A stretch of DNA of 64,000 nt from Chitinophaga agri (GTDB taxonomy: Bacteria; Bacteroidota; Bacteroidia; Chitinophagales; Chitinophagaceae). The stretch is taken from the NCBI RefSeq assembly GCF_010093065.1, contig NZ_CP048113.1, positions 7,706,001 through 7,770,000 on the forward strand, read 5' to 3'. Numbering within the stretch: position 1 is the stretch's first letter; each line of letters begins with the position of its first letter. This document shows positions 36,381 through 46,900 of the stretch, piece after piece. The notes under the pieces are model-generated. The model did not search any database and was not told where the DNA came from. It worked only from the letters and a program-made list of their open reading frames with translations. Position numbers and translations under genes: made by a program.

Positions 36381-37031
36381 ATGTCTGATTTTAGTACCTT
36401 CGCTATCATGACACTGTTTGAGGATATTGACCTGTTTGATGAAGGAAGGAAACGGTTTACGGATTATCAGCTGCCGGATACGGAACTGAAGCTGTGGGAG
36501 CGGTTTTTTGAGAAGAAGGCTTCAGATGACTATTTTAAAGCGCTCAAAGCTGTCACTCCCTGGCAACAACGTACCCGCAAGATGTATGATAAGATCCTTC
36601 CTGATCCCCGCCTGACTGCCTTTTACGGCGGGCAGAACGGGCTGGAATGGACGCCCATGCTGCTGGATATAAAAGCAGCGGTAGAGATGGCATGTGGTAT
36701 TACATTTAACCGGGTATTGTTGAATTATTACCGGGATGGTAATGACTCGGTATCCTGGCATAGCGATAACCCTTCTTCCAGCGGCCAGCATCATGCGATT
36801 GCCTCTGTGACCTTCGGGGAAACCCGTTTATTCAAGGTGAGGCATAAAGAGCGGAGGGATATATTACCACTTGATATTCCGCTGACGCATGGCAGTTTTC
36901 TGCTGATGGGAGAGACGATGCAGGCCTATTATGAGCATCATGTACCGAAGACGTCAAGAGAAGTGGGTGGTAGAATTAACCTGACATTCCGTATATCGGA
37001 TACGGTGGAGAATACGAACTATGTGACATGA
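36381..37031 (+). CDS. AlkB-like 2-oxoglutarate/Fe(II) dioxygenase
   Basis: 216 residues from ATG 36381 (ATG 36408 is an alternative that removes nine residues). Iron ligands H127 and D129 in WHSDN, a third His at 186 in EHHVPK, and 2-oxoglutarate-binding Arg residues in GGRINLTFR (R198, R204). NYYRDG upstream of the ligands is a typical AlkB/ALKBH2 element. It should remove alkyl groups from nucleic-acid bases by oxidation. It starts 21 bases after the DUF4142 gene, followed by a terminator. Confidence 0.92.
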   Translation: MSDFSTFAIMTLFEDIDLFDEGRKRFTDYQLPDTELKLWERFFEKKASDDYFKALKAVTPWQQRTRKMYDKILPDPRLTAFYGGQNGLEWTPMLLDIKAAVEMACGITFNRVLLNYYRDGNDSVSWHSDNPSSSGQHHAIASVTFGETRLFKVRHKERRDILPLDIPLTHGSFLLMGETMQAYYEHHVPKTSREVGGRINLTFRISDTVENTNYVT

Positions 37032-37056
37032 GAATTGATTGTAATTTCAGATAATC

Positions 37057-37082
37057 AAGGTGGCCATTGGTCACCTTTTTTC
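37057..37082 (+). terminator. Rho-independent terminator after alkB-like gene
   Basis: AAGGTGGCC (37057-37065) pairs with GGTCACCTT (37069-37077) with one G-U pair, then a T run to 37082. Confidence 0.85.
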
Positions 37083-37163
37083 GTATCACCATAGCCAAAC
37101 CCTTGCCTGTCAGGTAATTCTAAAAAAAGAGGCAGTGAAAAACACGTTGAATTAAAATAAACA

Positions 37164-37171
37164 TAACTTTG
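37164..37171 (+). promoter_or_regulatory. Bacteroidota -7 promoter box upstream of SusC
   Basis: TAACTTTG fits the TAnnTTTG consensus for the primary sigma factor of Bacteroidota. The only upstream TTG (37147-37149) is closer than the usual ~20 bases, so the -33 part is weak. Confidence 0.45.
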
Positions 37172-37235
37172 AGTTAATAATGAATCTCCCAAAAGCGCCT
37201 TATACTTGCACCCGATTTGAAAACGATGCTGACTT

Positions 37236-37379
37236 ATGGGGGATTTCTATACAAGCGATACAACAATTTTGATGCAACCGATGTTAAGCAAACATTGGTT
37301 AGCCAAAGAGCGATATTTTACAGGGGTAGCATTCCAGGAGACTATCAACCGGTCCACGTTGCGGGGTTTTGATGTATAA
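37236..37379 (+). CDS. Possible 47-residue leader peptide
   Basis: ATG 37236-37238 to TAA 37377-37379. The product is mixed in composition (LSKHWLAKERYF, ETINRSTLRGFDV) with no signal peptide or repeat. It lies wholly inside the SusC leader. It may be a chance open frame, an upstream peptide that regulates SusC, or a remnant. Confidence 0.28.
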   Translation: MGDFYTSDTTILMQPMLSKHWLAKERYFTGVAFQETINRSTLRGFDV

Positions 37380-37463
37380 GACTATACAACTATGAGTGTC
37401 AATGACCGTCAGGTCGTTATTATTTAATACTTCTTTATTACATAAAGTATAATTGTAGATTGC

Positions 37464-40400
37464 ATGAACAAGCAGTTTCTTTTAATGGTAGCGGTATGGC
37501 TTTCGGCCGTAAGCCCTTCCATGGCCAATGCGGCAGGTCATTTTGTATATGATCAGGTGACCCGCCAGGAACCAATCAGGGGAGTGGTGCTCGGTAGCGA
37601 CGGTACGCCGATTCCAGGTGCTTCTGTAAAATCGCTGACTTCTAACAAGGGGACAACGACCAATGAGCGGGGAGAATTTACCCTGCAGGCAGCAGCAGGA
37701 GATAAACTGGTTATCACCTTTATCGGTTACACCCGTCAGGAAGTGACCGCTACCAGCACTCCTATGCGTATCACTTTGACCGGTAGCAACAGCCAGCTGG
37801 GTGAAGTAGTGGTAGTAGGTTATGGTAGCCAGACAAAAGCTGACGTAACGGGTGCGCTGACCCAGCTGAAAGCTGATAATATTAAACAGGGCGTAACTGT
37901 TTCTGTCGATAACATGCTGCAGGGTAAAGTATCAGGTGTACGTATCGCGCAATCCAGCGGTGAACCAGGCGCCGGTGTGGATGTGTTCATCCGTGGCGTG
38001 GGCTCTATCCGTAGTGGTAGTACGCCGCTCTTCGTAGTGGACGGTATTCCCTTAAGTAATGATAACGTAAGTGCAGGTGGTACTGACTTCGGTCTGGGTT
38101 CTTCTGAGCCTAAAAACCCGCTGAACTTCCTGAACACCAGTGATATTGAAACCATCACCGTACTGAAAGACGCTTCTGCAGCGGCTATCTATGGTGCAAG
38201 AGGTTCCAACGGTGTAGTGCTGATCACTACCAAACGTGGTAGCAAAGGCGCTTCCACATTGACTTATGACACTTACCTGGGTACTTCCAAGGTGATCAAA
38301 AAACTGGACGTACTGAATGCTGATGAATATCGCAAAGCGATCAAGGACCCGGCATATGACCACGGTAGTAACACGGACTGGCAGGACGTGATCTATCGTA
38401 ATGCTTTTGTACAGAACCACAACCTGTCATTTGCGAAAACAACCAACACGGGTAGCTACATGGCGTCCCTGTCTCACATGGACCAGGATGGTATCGTTGA
38501 AACAAGTTCCTTCAAAAGAACCACGGCAAGGCTGAATGCAGAAGAGTCTTTCTTTGATGACAGACGCCTGGTGGTGAAAGTGAACCTGACTGCCAGTAAT
38601 ATCGACGAAACCGGTATCCCTAACGGTAATACTGCCGGTTCTGATGGTCAGCTGATCATTCACGCACTGATGGCAAATCCTACCCGTTCAGTATTTGATT
38701 CACTGGGTAACTATACCAACTTCAACATGAATGCTCACTATAACCCGGCTTATCTGCTGAGCATTTATAAGGATAAGACCAATACCTTCCGTGTGCTGGG
38801 TAACGTTGAAGCGGCCTTCAGACTGGCGAAAGGTTTGAACTATCGCTTAAACTATGGTATTGATAAATCCAATTCTGAGCGTAACTCCACTATCTGGCCA
38901 AATATTACGGACAGAACTCCACTGGGTGCTTACGTACAGAATAACCTGCAGTCATATACCACACTGCTCGACCAATACCTGACCTATAACAAATCATTCA
39001 ACAAGCACTCACTGGAACTACTGGGTGGTTTCTCCTATCAGCAGTTTAAATTCGCTGGTACGGCCTTCGGTATGCAGAATATCGCTAAACAGGGACAGGG
39101 TGTTGATCCTGAATACAACCCTGGTTACGCCGGTACGCCGATCGTTCCAAGTGGTTTCGCACAGGAGAATGAATTACAGTCTTACTTCGGTCGTGTAAAT
39201 TATAACTACGATAACCGTTACCTGGTAACCGCTTCCCTTCGTGCAGATGGTTCCACCCGTTTCGGTGAAAGCAAAAAATATGGTTACTTCCCATCCTTCG
39301 CTTTAGGCTGGACGCTGTCCCAGGAGGGTTTCATGAAAGATATCAGCGCTATTCAGAACTTAAAACTGAGAGCCAGCTGGGGGCAGACCGGTAACCAGGA
39401 AGTACCTAACAAGATCACCCAGGCGAGCTACTCACTGGCTACAACAGCGGGTTATTACCTGAACGATGATATGAAGATCGTGAACGGAGTACTCGTTAAC
39501 CGTACCGCTAACCCGAACCTGAAATGGGAAATGGTGGAACAGTATAACATCGGTGTGGACTTCGACCTGTTTAAAGGTAAATTATATGGTTCACTGGAGT
39601 ACTATAATAAGACGACCAAAGACCCTATCCTGAACATTCCTTCTGGTCCGCTGAGCCCGACCACTACCGTTTGGAAGAACGTAGACGCGAGCATCGTGAA
39701 CAAAGGTTTCGAGTTCATGCTGGGTACTACCCTGATCCGTACCAAAGACTTCACCTGGTCACTGGATGTGAACGGTTCTACTGTGGCGAATACTATCAAA
39801 GACCTGCCGGTTTCTGAACTGTATTCCGGTAGCATCTCCGGCCCTGGTCTCTCTGGCGTAAACGCTAACATCTATAAGAATGGCTACGAAGCAGGTTCAT
39901 TCTTCATGCTGAAACACCTGGGTTATGATAAGGATGGTAAAGATATCTTCCAGGACAGGAACAACGATGGCGTTATCAACGCTGCTGACCGCCAGATCTT
40001 CGAAGGTGCTATTCCTAACTTTAACTTCGGTCTGAACAGCCAGCTGCGCTACAAGAAATTCGACCTGGCACTGGCCGTGATCGGACAAACTGGTGGCTAC
40101 CTGGTAAACAATACTGCACTGGACCTGAACATCAACAGCCTTGCATCTGACCGCAACGTACTGAGAAAATTCTATGAAGCAGGTGCAAATCCAGCTAACT
40201 CTGTGCAGTTGTCTACACTCTACCTCGAGAAATCTGACTTCGTACGTTTAAGCAGCCTGCGCCTCGGTTATACATTCCAGTTTGATCGCCTCGCATGGTT
40301 AAAATCAGCTAATCTTTATGTAAGTGGTTCAAACCTGCTCACCCTCACCGGTTACTCTGGTTATGATCCGCTGGTGAACACTACCAAAACTGTTGGTGGT

Positions 40401-40478
40401 AACCAGTCCCTGGGTATCGATTACACCACTTATCCGGCTGCAAAAGCATTCCTGGTAGGTGCAACTGTTAAATTTTAA
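37464..40478 (+). CDS. SusC/RagA-family TonB-linked outer-membrane transporter
   Basis: 1004 residues. Signal peptide ending near ANAAG, a carboxypeptidase-regulatory-like beta-sandwich (about 37-112, PIRGVVLGSDGTPIPGASV), a TonB-box-like VVVVGYG segment, a plug domain (about 125-230, LQGKVSGVRIAQSSGEPGAG) and a 22-strand barrel ending in the usual terminal Phe. With the SusD partner 17 bases on, it forms a lidded importer for a glycan or peptide. No STN domain is present, so it is not wired to an ECF sigma/anti-sigma pair. Confidence 0.95.
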   Translation: MNKQFLLMVAVWLSAVSPSMANAAGHFVYDQVTRQEPIRGVVLGSDGTPIPGASVKSLTSNKGTTTNERGEFTLQAAAGDKLVITFIGYTRQEVTATSTPMRITLTGSNSQLGEVVVVGYGSQTKADVTGALTQLKADNIKQGVTVSVDNMLQGKVSGVRIAQSSGEPGAGVDVFIRGVGSIRSGSTPLFVVDGIPLSNDNVSAGGTDFGLGSSEPKNPLNFLNTSDIETITVLKDASAAAIYGARGSNGVVLITTKRGSKGASTLTYDTYLGTSKVIKKLDVLNADEYRKAIKDPAYDHGSNTDWQDVIYRNAFVQNHNLSFAKTTNTGSYMASLSHMDQDGIVETSSFKRTTARLNAEESFFDDRRLVVKVNLTASNIDETGIPNGNTAGSDGQLIIHALMANPTRSVFDSLGNYTNFNMNAHYNPAYLLSIYKDKTNTFRVLGNVEAAFRLAKGLNYRLNYGIDKSNSERNSTIWPNITDRTPLGAYVQNNLQSYTTLLDQYLTYNKSFNKHSLELLGGFSYQQFKFAGTAFGMQNIAKQGQGVDPEYNPGYAGTPIVPSGFAQENELQSYFGRVNYNYDNRYLVTASLRADGSTRFGESKKYGYFPSFALGWTLSQEGFMKDISAIQNLKLRASWGQTGNQEVPNKITQASYSLATTAGYYLNDDMKIVNGVLVNRTANPNLKWEMVEQYNIGVDFDLFKGKLYGSLEYYNKTTKDPILNIPSGPLSPTTTVWKNVDASIVNKGFEFMLGTTLIRTKDFTWSLDVNGSTVANTIKDLPVSELYSGSISGPGLSGVNANIYKNGYEAGSFFMLKHLGYDKDGKDIFQDRNNDGVINAADRQIFEGAIPNFNFGLNSQLRYKKFDLALAVIGQTGGYLVNNTALDLNINSLASDRNVLRKFYEAGANPANSVQLSTLYLEKSDFVRLSSLRLGYTFQFDRLAWLKSANLYVSGSNLLTLTGYSGYDPLVNTTKTVGGNQSLGIDYTTYPAAKAFLVGATVKF

Positions 40479-40495
40479 GCGATAAGAATCCGATC

Positions 40496-42265
40496 ATGAA
40501 AAAGAAATCATTCAAAATATATAAATACGCCTGTATCGCACTGACCGCCGCAATGGTAGGTGTAGGTTGTACCGACCTGAAAGAGCAGGTGATCGACGAG
40601 GTACTGGGTTCCAATAACTCTAATCCTGAAAACGCGCTGGCAGCCGCATACGGCCAGATGGGCGATGCAACGTTCGTTGACCACGGTAACGTATTCGCTT
40701 TACAGGAATATTCTACCGACGAAGCTATCCTGCCTACCCGTGGTAGTGACTGGGGGGATGGTGGTGTATGGCGTGCTATACACGAATTTACCTGGGCACC
40801 GGATAACTCTGTAGTGAACAATACCTGGAACAACCTGAATGCAGGTATTACCAAGTCCCTGACTGCTATCGGTACTATTGAGAGCAGACCAGACTTCACC
40901 AACAAGAAGCTGTTCCTGGCAGAAGCAAAAGCGATGCTGGCCTTCTATACGTTCCATACACTGGACCTGTACGGACAGGCTCCTTACCGTGATCCGTCAA
41001 ACGTGAATGCGCCGGTAACGGTTAGAAAAGCAGCTACTGCTATCGATGAGCTGATCAAAGAAGTAGAAGCCCTGGTGCCTGATCTGGCTAACCTGAAAGA
41101 ACAGGGCACGCACAATGGTCGTTTCACCAAACAGGCCGCTTATGCGCTGCTGGCTGACATGTACCTGAACCGTGCGGTATTCAAAGATCGCTACGCTGCT
41201 ACCTTCAATTTTAAAGAAGCGGCTGTAAGCGGCACCGGTACTGATATGGACAAAGTGATTGAATACACTTCCCTGCTGATTAATAATAATCAGTTCTCCC
41301 TGGAAAGTAACTATTTCAAGAACTTTGATATGGATAACGCTGGTCGTCCTGAGCTGATCTTTGTAGTGACGCAGATCAAGAATACACTCCGTAACAGCGA
41401 TAACGACTTCGCTTATATGTCTATGGAGAGAAACCAGAAGCCTTCTCCTAGTAACAGGGGAACCAATGCTTCCTGTATCACTCCCCAGTTTTACGATACA
41501 TGGGACGGTAACCATGACGATCCGCGTTTCTCCCGTCACTACAGATATTCAGACGGTACATGGTTCATGAACGATGGTACTGACGTTAGCGTACCTGCTA
41601 CCAGCATCGTACCTAACAGTGCACAGTTACCATGGTTCCACTTTAACCGCGGCTTGCAGGTAGGTCAGCAGTATGGTCCTAAACTGGTATCAAATACTGC
41701 GTTCGAAATGACCGCCGATGGTCGTATCAAGGTAAGTAAACTTTTCTGCGAAAAGAATACTACTTTGGCGATGGACTTCACACCGGCACTGGTGTTTGAC
41801 AATCCTGCACAGGCTATCTTCACACAGGCACAGATCAACCAGGGTGTTCGTTGTTTCAAATTTGAATTCGATCCGGAAAGAGATAACGGTTCCAGCAATG
41901 TTGACATTCCGTTATACCGTCTGGGTGGTATCTACTGTATGAGAGCAGAAGCTTACTTCCGTAACGGTCAGACTGCCCTGGCACTGGCTGATGTAAATAA
42001 ACTGCGTACCAGCAGAACCCGTGAAGAGCTGTATGCCAGCGCTCCTGGTAAGGAACTGACTGCCCTGACTGAACAGTCACTGTATAATGAAACCGGTTTC
42101 GAAATGTACTGGGAAATGTACAGAAGGAAGGCGGCTATCCGTTTCGGTAAGTTCGACCTGGCAGGTACTGCAAAGAAAGCATCTGAACCTTACAGAAGAA
42201 TATTTCCGATCCCACAGTCTGCGATGGATGCTTCCAAGACATTCACGCAGAATGATAAATACTGA
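40496..42265 (+). CDS. SusD/RagB-family surface lipoprotein
   Basis: 589 residues with lipoprotein signal (lipid Cys near 25, VGVGC) and the SusD start TDLKEQV. Tetratricopeptide-type helices surround the ligand site, with typical blocks AEAKAMLAFYTFHTLDLYGQ and RAEAYFRNGQ, and the conserved final RRIFPIPQS. It captures ligand over the SusC pore. The pair is not followed by a glycosidase or protease, so the nutrient cannot be deduced. Confidence 0.94.
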   Translation: MKKKSFKIYKYACIALTAAMVGVGCTDLKEQVIDEVLGSNNSNPENALAAAYGQMGDATFVDHGNVFALQEYSTDEAILPTRGSDWGDGGVWRAIHEFTWAPDNSVVNNTWNNLNAGITKSLTAIGTIESRPDFTNKKLFLAEAKAMLAFYTFHTLDLYGQAPYRDPSNVNAPVTVRKAATAIDELIKEVEALVPDLANLKEQGTHNGRFTKQAAYALLADMYLNRAVFKDRYAATFNFKEAAVSGTGTDMDKVIEYTSLLINNNQFSLESNYFKNFDMDNAGRPELIFVVTQIKNTLRNSDNDFAYMSMERNQKPSPSNRGTNASCITPQFYDTWDGNHDDPRFSRHYRYSDGTWFMNDGTDVSVPATSIVPNSAQLPWFHFNRGLQVGQQYGPKLVSNTAFEMTADGRIKVSKLFCEKNTTLAMDFTPALVFDNPAQAIFTQAQINQGVRCFKFEFDPERDNGSSNVDIPLYRLGGIYCMRAEAYFRNGQTALALADVNKLRTSRTREELYASAPGKELTALTEQSLYNETGFEMYWEMYRRKAAIRFGKFDLAGTAKKASEPYRRIFPIPQSAMDASKTFTQNDKY

Positions 42266-42300
42266 TCACGTTTTTCTTTTAACACACACTGAGAACAAAG

Positions 42301-42332
42301 GCCCGTCATTGTATGGCGGGCTTTTTCTTTTT
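42301..42332 (+). terminator. Rho-independent terminator of the SusCD operon
   Basis: GCCCGTCA (42301-42308) pairs with TGGCGGGC (42314-42321) with one G-U pair, followed by a T-rich run. Confidence 0.88.
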
Positions 42333-42361
42333 TATTAATATTAGTCCTCTAAAATATACTT

Positions 42362-42469
42362 ATGGACGCCCAGTCACCCCGGCCTACATCATTCACCGCT
42401 GCAGCAGTGCTTGCCCAACTAGACCAATGTGCTGCAGGTTTTTTAAAACTATATGACATTCACGGCTGA
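42362..42469 (+). pseudogene. Possible N-terminal fragment of a small-protein gene
   Basis: ATG 42362-42364 to TGA 42467-42469 encodes 35 residues. The middle, AAAVLAQLDQCAAGF, resembles from memory the start of small uncharacterised proteins (DUF7003-like) that continue for over 100 more residues. Here the similarity breaks off and the frame ends. A truncated remnant is the best reading, but this rests on recall of a short motif only. Confidence 0.3.
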
Positions 42470-42489
42470 TAGCGATGAAGGACCTACCT

Positions 42490-42518
42490 TAAAAACAAAG
42501 CCCACCCTTTTGGTGAGC
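42490..42518 (-). terminator. Rho-independent terminator of the RND efflux operon
   Basis: On the minus strand GCTCACC (42512-42518) pairs with GGTGGGC (42500-42506), one G-U pair, followed by TTTGTTTTT. Confidence 0.82.
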
Positions 42519-42551
42519 CTTATTTATTCATCCTGATCGTCTATCCTTTCT

Positions 42552-43988
42552 TTAATTCCAACCGCCACCCAGTGCCTGGTAGATATCCACCAGTGCATTC
42601 ATCTGCGCTTTCTGTGTCTCTATCAGTTCAAACTTAGATTCGAGTGCATCACGTTGTGTCAGCAGTACTTCCATATAATCAGCCCTGGCCGATTTGAACA
42701 GGTCATTAGAGATATTGATCGACTGCGACAATGCAGCTACCTGCGCTGATTTCAATGTATAACTCTGTTGCAGGTTCTGGATCTTTGACAGGATATTCGC
42801 TACTTCCACGTACGCGTTTAGTATACTGCGTTCGTAGTTGTATGCCGCCTGTACCTGTTTGGCACTGGCGCTGGCATATTCCGCTTTGATCGCGTTCCTG
42901 TTCACCAGCGGGGCTATCAGGTCTCCGCCGATAGAATACAACAACGACGAGGGTGTTTTAAACAGGTAGCCTGGATTAAATGCCTCATATCCGAAGGCGG
43001 CGGAGATACCCAGCGATGGATAAAACCGGGCTTTCGCTACCTTGATATCGAGTCTGGCAGCCGTGAGTTCCAGTTCCGCCCGTTTAATATCAGGCCGGTT
43101 GGTCAGCAGTTGCGAAGGCATACCTGGTTTGATCGCCGCCGGCATAGAGGTACCGAAGCTGTCTGCATTCCTGGCAATAGGTTGCGGATAACGGCCTAAC
43201 AGGAAGTTGATCCTGTTCTCCGTCTCTGTGATCTGCTGCTGGATATCATACTGCAGGCTCTTCGTCTTTAACACTTCCGCTTCAAATTTCCTCACAGCCA
43301 GTTCCGTCACACGCGTCGCTTCCTTCTGGATCTTCACGATCTCCAGCGCATTCGTTTGAATATCGATATTTTGTTTGACGATGCGCAGCTGATTATCGAG
43401 TGCCAGTAACTCATAGTAGGAATTAGCGATTTCCGCAATCAGACTGGTCACCATAAAGTTCCTGCCTTCCACAGTAGCCAGATACCTTGTAACAGCCGCT
43501 TTCGTCGCATTATGCAGCTTATGCCAGATGTCTATCTCCCATGTGGCATAGGCAGCCACGAGGTAGTTGGGCAATGGATCAGGCATCTCTTTGCCCGGTT
43601 TGATCTCCGTAGTGGCATCGCCTGCTCCCTGGCTGGTATAACGTCCTACTTTTTCTACATCAGCCGCTCCCTTAATGCCAACAAATGGCAGATATTCGCC
43701 TTTTCTGGCCCTTATCTCGTTCTGGCTGATACTTATCTCCTGTAAGGTGATGTTCAGCTCCTGATTGTGCTGTAATGCCGTATCGATCAGATCGCGCAGC
43801 ATAGGATCGGTGAAGTACTCTCTCCATCTGATCTTCGCCGTATTTGTGCTATCACCGGTGGTGTTGCCATAACCCGCAGGTGTGTTTGTATTTTCCTTTT
43901 TCTCTACCGTTTTGGGAACGCTGCATGCGGTAAAACCCAGTGCAATACAGCCGCCTATGATGTATTTGTATCGCTTTCCTTTAAACAT
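42552..43988 (-). CDS. RND efflux outer-membrane factor (TolC/NodT type) lipoprotein
   Basis: 478 residues from ATG 43986-43988; an ATG at 44027 would place the signal peptide after 13 extra residues and overlap the upstream gene by 47 bases. From the chosen start, FKGKRYKYIIGGCIALGF leads to lipobox FTAC. The body is two outer-membrane efflux repeats with long helices (AVRKFEAEVLKTKSLQY) and NRPDIKRAELELTAARLDI, a hallmark of the family. It forms the outer channel of the pump. The start overlaps the permease stop by eight bases, showing translational coupling. Confidence 0.92.
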   Translation of the reverse strand: MFKGKRYKYIIGGCIALGFTACSVPKTVEKKENTNTPAGYGNTTGDSTNTAKIRWREYFTDPMLRDLIDTALQHNQELNITLQEISISQNEIRARKGEYLPFVGIKGAADVEKVGRYTSQGAGDATTEIKPGKEMPDPLPNYLVAAYATWEIDIWHKLHNATKAAVTRYLATVEGRNFMVTSLIAEIANSYYELLALDNQLRIVKQNIDIQTNALEIVKIQKEATRVTELAVRKFEAEVLKTKSLQYDIQQQITETENRINFLLGRYPQPIARNADSFGTSMPAAIKPGMPSQLLTNRPDIKRAELELTAARLDIKVAKARFYPSLGISAAFGYEAFNPGYLFKTPSSLLYSIGGDLIAPLVNRNAIKAEYASASAKQVQAAYNYERSILNAYVEVANILSKIQNLQQSYTLKSAQVAALSQSINISNDLFKSARADYMEVLLTQRDALESKFELIETQKAQMNALVDIYQALGGGWN

Positions 43989-46900
43989 TGTGCTCAATTT
44001 CTTCAGTGAGAGGAAGTTCTTCTTCATGTTTTACCAGCTGGTGTTTCTCCGCAATTTTACCGAAGAAGTAATACAGTCCGGGTACCAGTACCACCCCGAA
44101 GATCGTTCCGAATAGCATACCGCCGGCGGCAGCTGTACCGATCGTACGGTTACCGATCGCACCCGGACCGGTTGCGAATACCAGTGGTATCAAACCCGCA
44201 ATAAAGGCGAAGGATGTCATCAGAATGGGACGAAAACGCGCCTTGGCACCTTCCACCGCCGAGCGGAATACGGACTCGCCTGACTGGTGTTTCTGTACGG
44301 CAAATTCCACGATCAATACGGCATTCTTACCCAGCAGACCAATCAGCATGACCATACCTACCTGCGCATAGATATTGTTTTCCAGTCCCAGTAATTTCAG
44401 GAAGAGGAACGCGCCAAACACACCTGCCGGCAGTGATAACACGACCGCCAGCGGCAACATGAAACTTTCATATTGCGAAGCAAGGATCATATACACGAAC
44501 GCAAGACAGATCAGGAAGATAAAGATGGCCTCATTACCACGGCCTACCTCATCTTTCGTCATACCGCCCCAGTCAATGTCGTATCCTCTTGGTAAGGTCT
44601 GTGCCGCTACTTCCTGGATCGCCCTGATCGCATCGCCACTACTGTAACCCACTGCAGGAGAACCTTTGATCGCCGAAGATGTGAACATGTTATACCGCGT
44701 GATCTCATTCAGTCCATAGACCTTTTCCATCGACATAAATGTAGACAGCGGCACCATTTCCTCCCGGTCATTCTTCACATAGAGTTTCATAATGTCGTCA
44801 GGATTAGACCGGTATTGCGGACCTGCCTGTACCATCACCTTATACAAACGGCCATAACGGATAAAGCTCGTCTCGTAGTTACTACCGATCAGTGTGGACA
44901 GTGTTTGCATGGCGTTAGCGATGGTCACACCTTTTTGTTGTGCGATAGCATTGTCAATGTGCAGCACAAATTGCGGGTAGCTGGCACTGTAGAAGGTAAA
45001 GAGAGCGGTCAGTTCCCTGCGTTTTCTTAATGCATTCACAAAGTCATTGTTCACCTTCTCCATCTTCTTATAATCGTTGCTACCTGTCTTATCCAGCAGG
45101 CGTAGGTCAAAACCGCCCGCCGCACCATAACCGGGAACAGCTGGTGGCTGGAAAAATTCCACAACGGCTCCGGGGATGTCTTTAGCTTTCTCTTCCAGTT
45201 CACGTATGATCTCTTCAGCAGATTGTTTACGCTCTTCCCAGCTTTTCAGGTTGATCAGACAGGTGCCCGAGTTGGAGCCGGTGCCTTCCGTCAATATCTC
45301 ATAACCTGCCAGCGAGGAAACTGACTGTACACCGTCTATTTTCTCCGCTATTTTCTGTAATCTGTTTGAGATCTCATTCGTCCTTTCCAGTGAAGAACCC
45401 GGAGGCGCCTGTATCACGGCATAGATCATACCCTGATCTTCCGCGGGAATAAAGCCCGGCGGCACCGTGCCGCTGATAAACCAGGTGGCCGCACAGAACG
45501 CGATCAGCGTACCAAAGGTGATCACGCGGCGGTTCACGATCTTCTTTAACAGGTTAGTATACCTTCCTGTCAGCCGGTCGAAACGGTTGTTAAACCAGTC
45601 CAGGAACCTGTTGATTGGCGTCTTTTTTCTCGCCTGACCATGTGTGTTCTTCAGCATCATGATACACAGGGCCGGCGTCAGCGTTAATGCGATCACACCG
45701 GAAAGTACGATAGCCGTTGCCATAGTGATAGAGAACTGTCTGTAGAAGATCCCTACCGGACCAGACATGAACGCCACCGGAATGAACACTGCTGCCATTA
45801 CCAGCGTAATAGCGATGATCGCTCCGCTGATCTCATGTACGACGTGTTTGGTAGCCATGTAAGGCGAAAGGTGTTGCTCCGCCATCTTGGCGTGTACAGC
45901 CTCTATCACCACAATAGCATTATCTACCACAATACCGATGGAGAGTACAAGCGCGAAGAGCGTGATCAGGTTGAGCGTCAGTCCGAAGAACTGCATGAAC
46001 ATAAATGTACCCACCAGCGATACCGGTACTGCCAGCGCAGGGATCAGGGTAGATCGCCAGTCACCCAGGAACAGGAATACCACAATACCTACCAGCACGA
46101 ATGCCTCACCCAGGGTATGTAACACTTTCTCTATAGAGGCATCCAGGAATTTAGATACGTCGTAGCTGATCTCGTAGTCCATACCCTGCGGGAATGACCG
46201 CGACTTGATCTGCTCCAGTTTTTCTTTTACTTCCTTGATAACCTGGCTCGCATTACTACCATAGTATTGTTTCAATACGATCGCGGCAGAAGGACGGCCG
46301 TTCAGATTGGAATAGATATCATAGAATAAACTGCCGAATTCAATATCCGCCACATCTTTCAGGTGCAGCAGTTCCCCGTCGGGATTAGCCCGGAGGATAA
46401 TATTTTCATACTCCTCCTTTGTACTGAACCTACCCGGGTACTTTAACACATATTCAAAAGCCTGCGAACGTTTACCGGAGCTTTCCCCCGTTTTACCCGG
46501 AGAGGCTTCAAGGCTCTGTTCATTGAGCGCTTTCATAACCTCTTCTGATGAGATCTTATAGGCCAGCATTCTGTCCGGTTTCAGCCAGATACGCATGGAA
46601 TACTCGCGGGTACCCAGGATACGTGCACTACCAATACCCTTCAGACGTGACAGTTCAGGTAAGATATTTATATCTGCATAATTATAAAGGAACCGTTCAT
46701 CTGTATGTTCATCTTTACTGTACAGGTTCACATACATCAGCATCGCCGGTTGTTCAAGGCTGGTCAGCAACCCTTCGCGGATCACCAGTGGTGGCAGCTT
46801 GTTGATCACTTTGGCGATGCGGTTCTGCACGTTCAGTGCGGCCTGGTTAGGATCTGTACCCAGGTCAAAGACCACCTGGATATTCGCTTCACCGGTGTTG

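Larger units (their letters stand above)
37083..37463. other. Long leader region of the SusC gene
   Basis: This stretch holds a -7 type box (TAACTTTG, 37164-37171), a possible 47-codon reading frame (37236-37379) and a small hairpin CTTTAT-TAC-ATAAAG (37433-37447) ending 16 bases before the SusC start. If the box is used the leader is about 285 bases, unusually long for an untranslated region. No antisigma or ECF-sigma gene is present. Confidence 0.55.

Noticed and set aside
43989..44027. Longer start for the efflux outer-membrane gene at 44027
   Set aside because: It would overlap the permease by 47 bases and put extra residues before the lipoprotein signal; ATG 43988 fits better.
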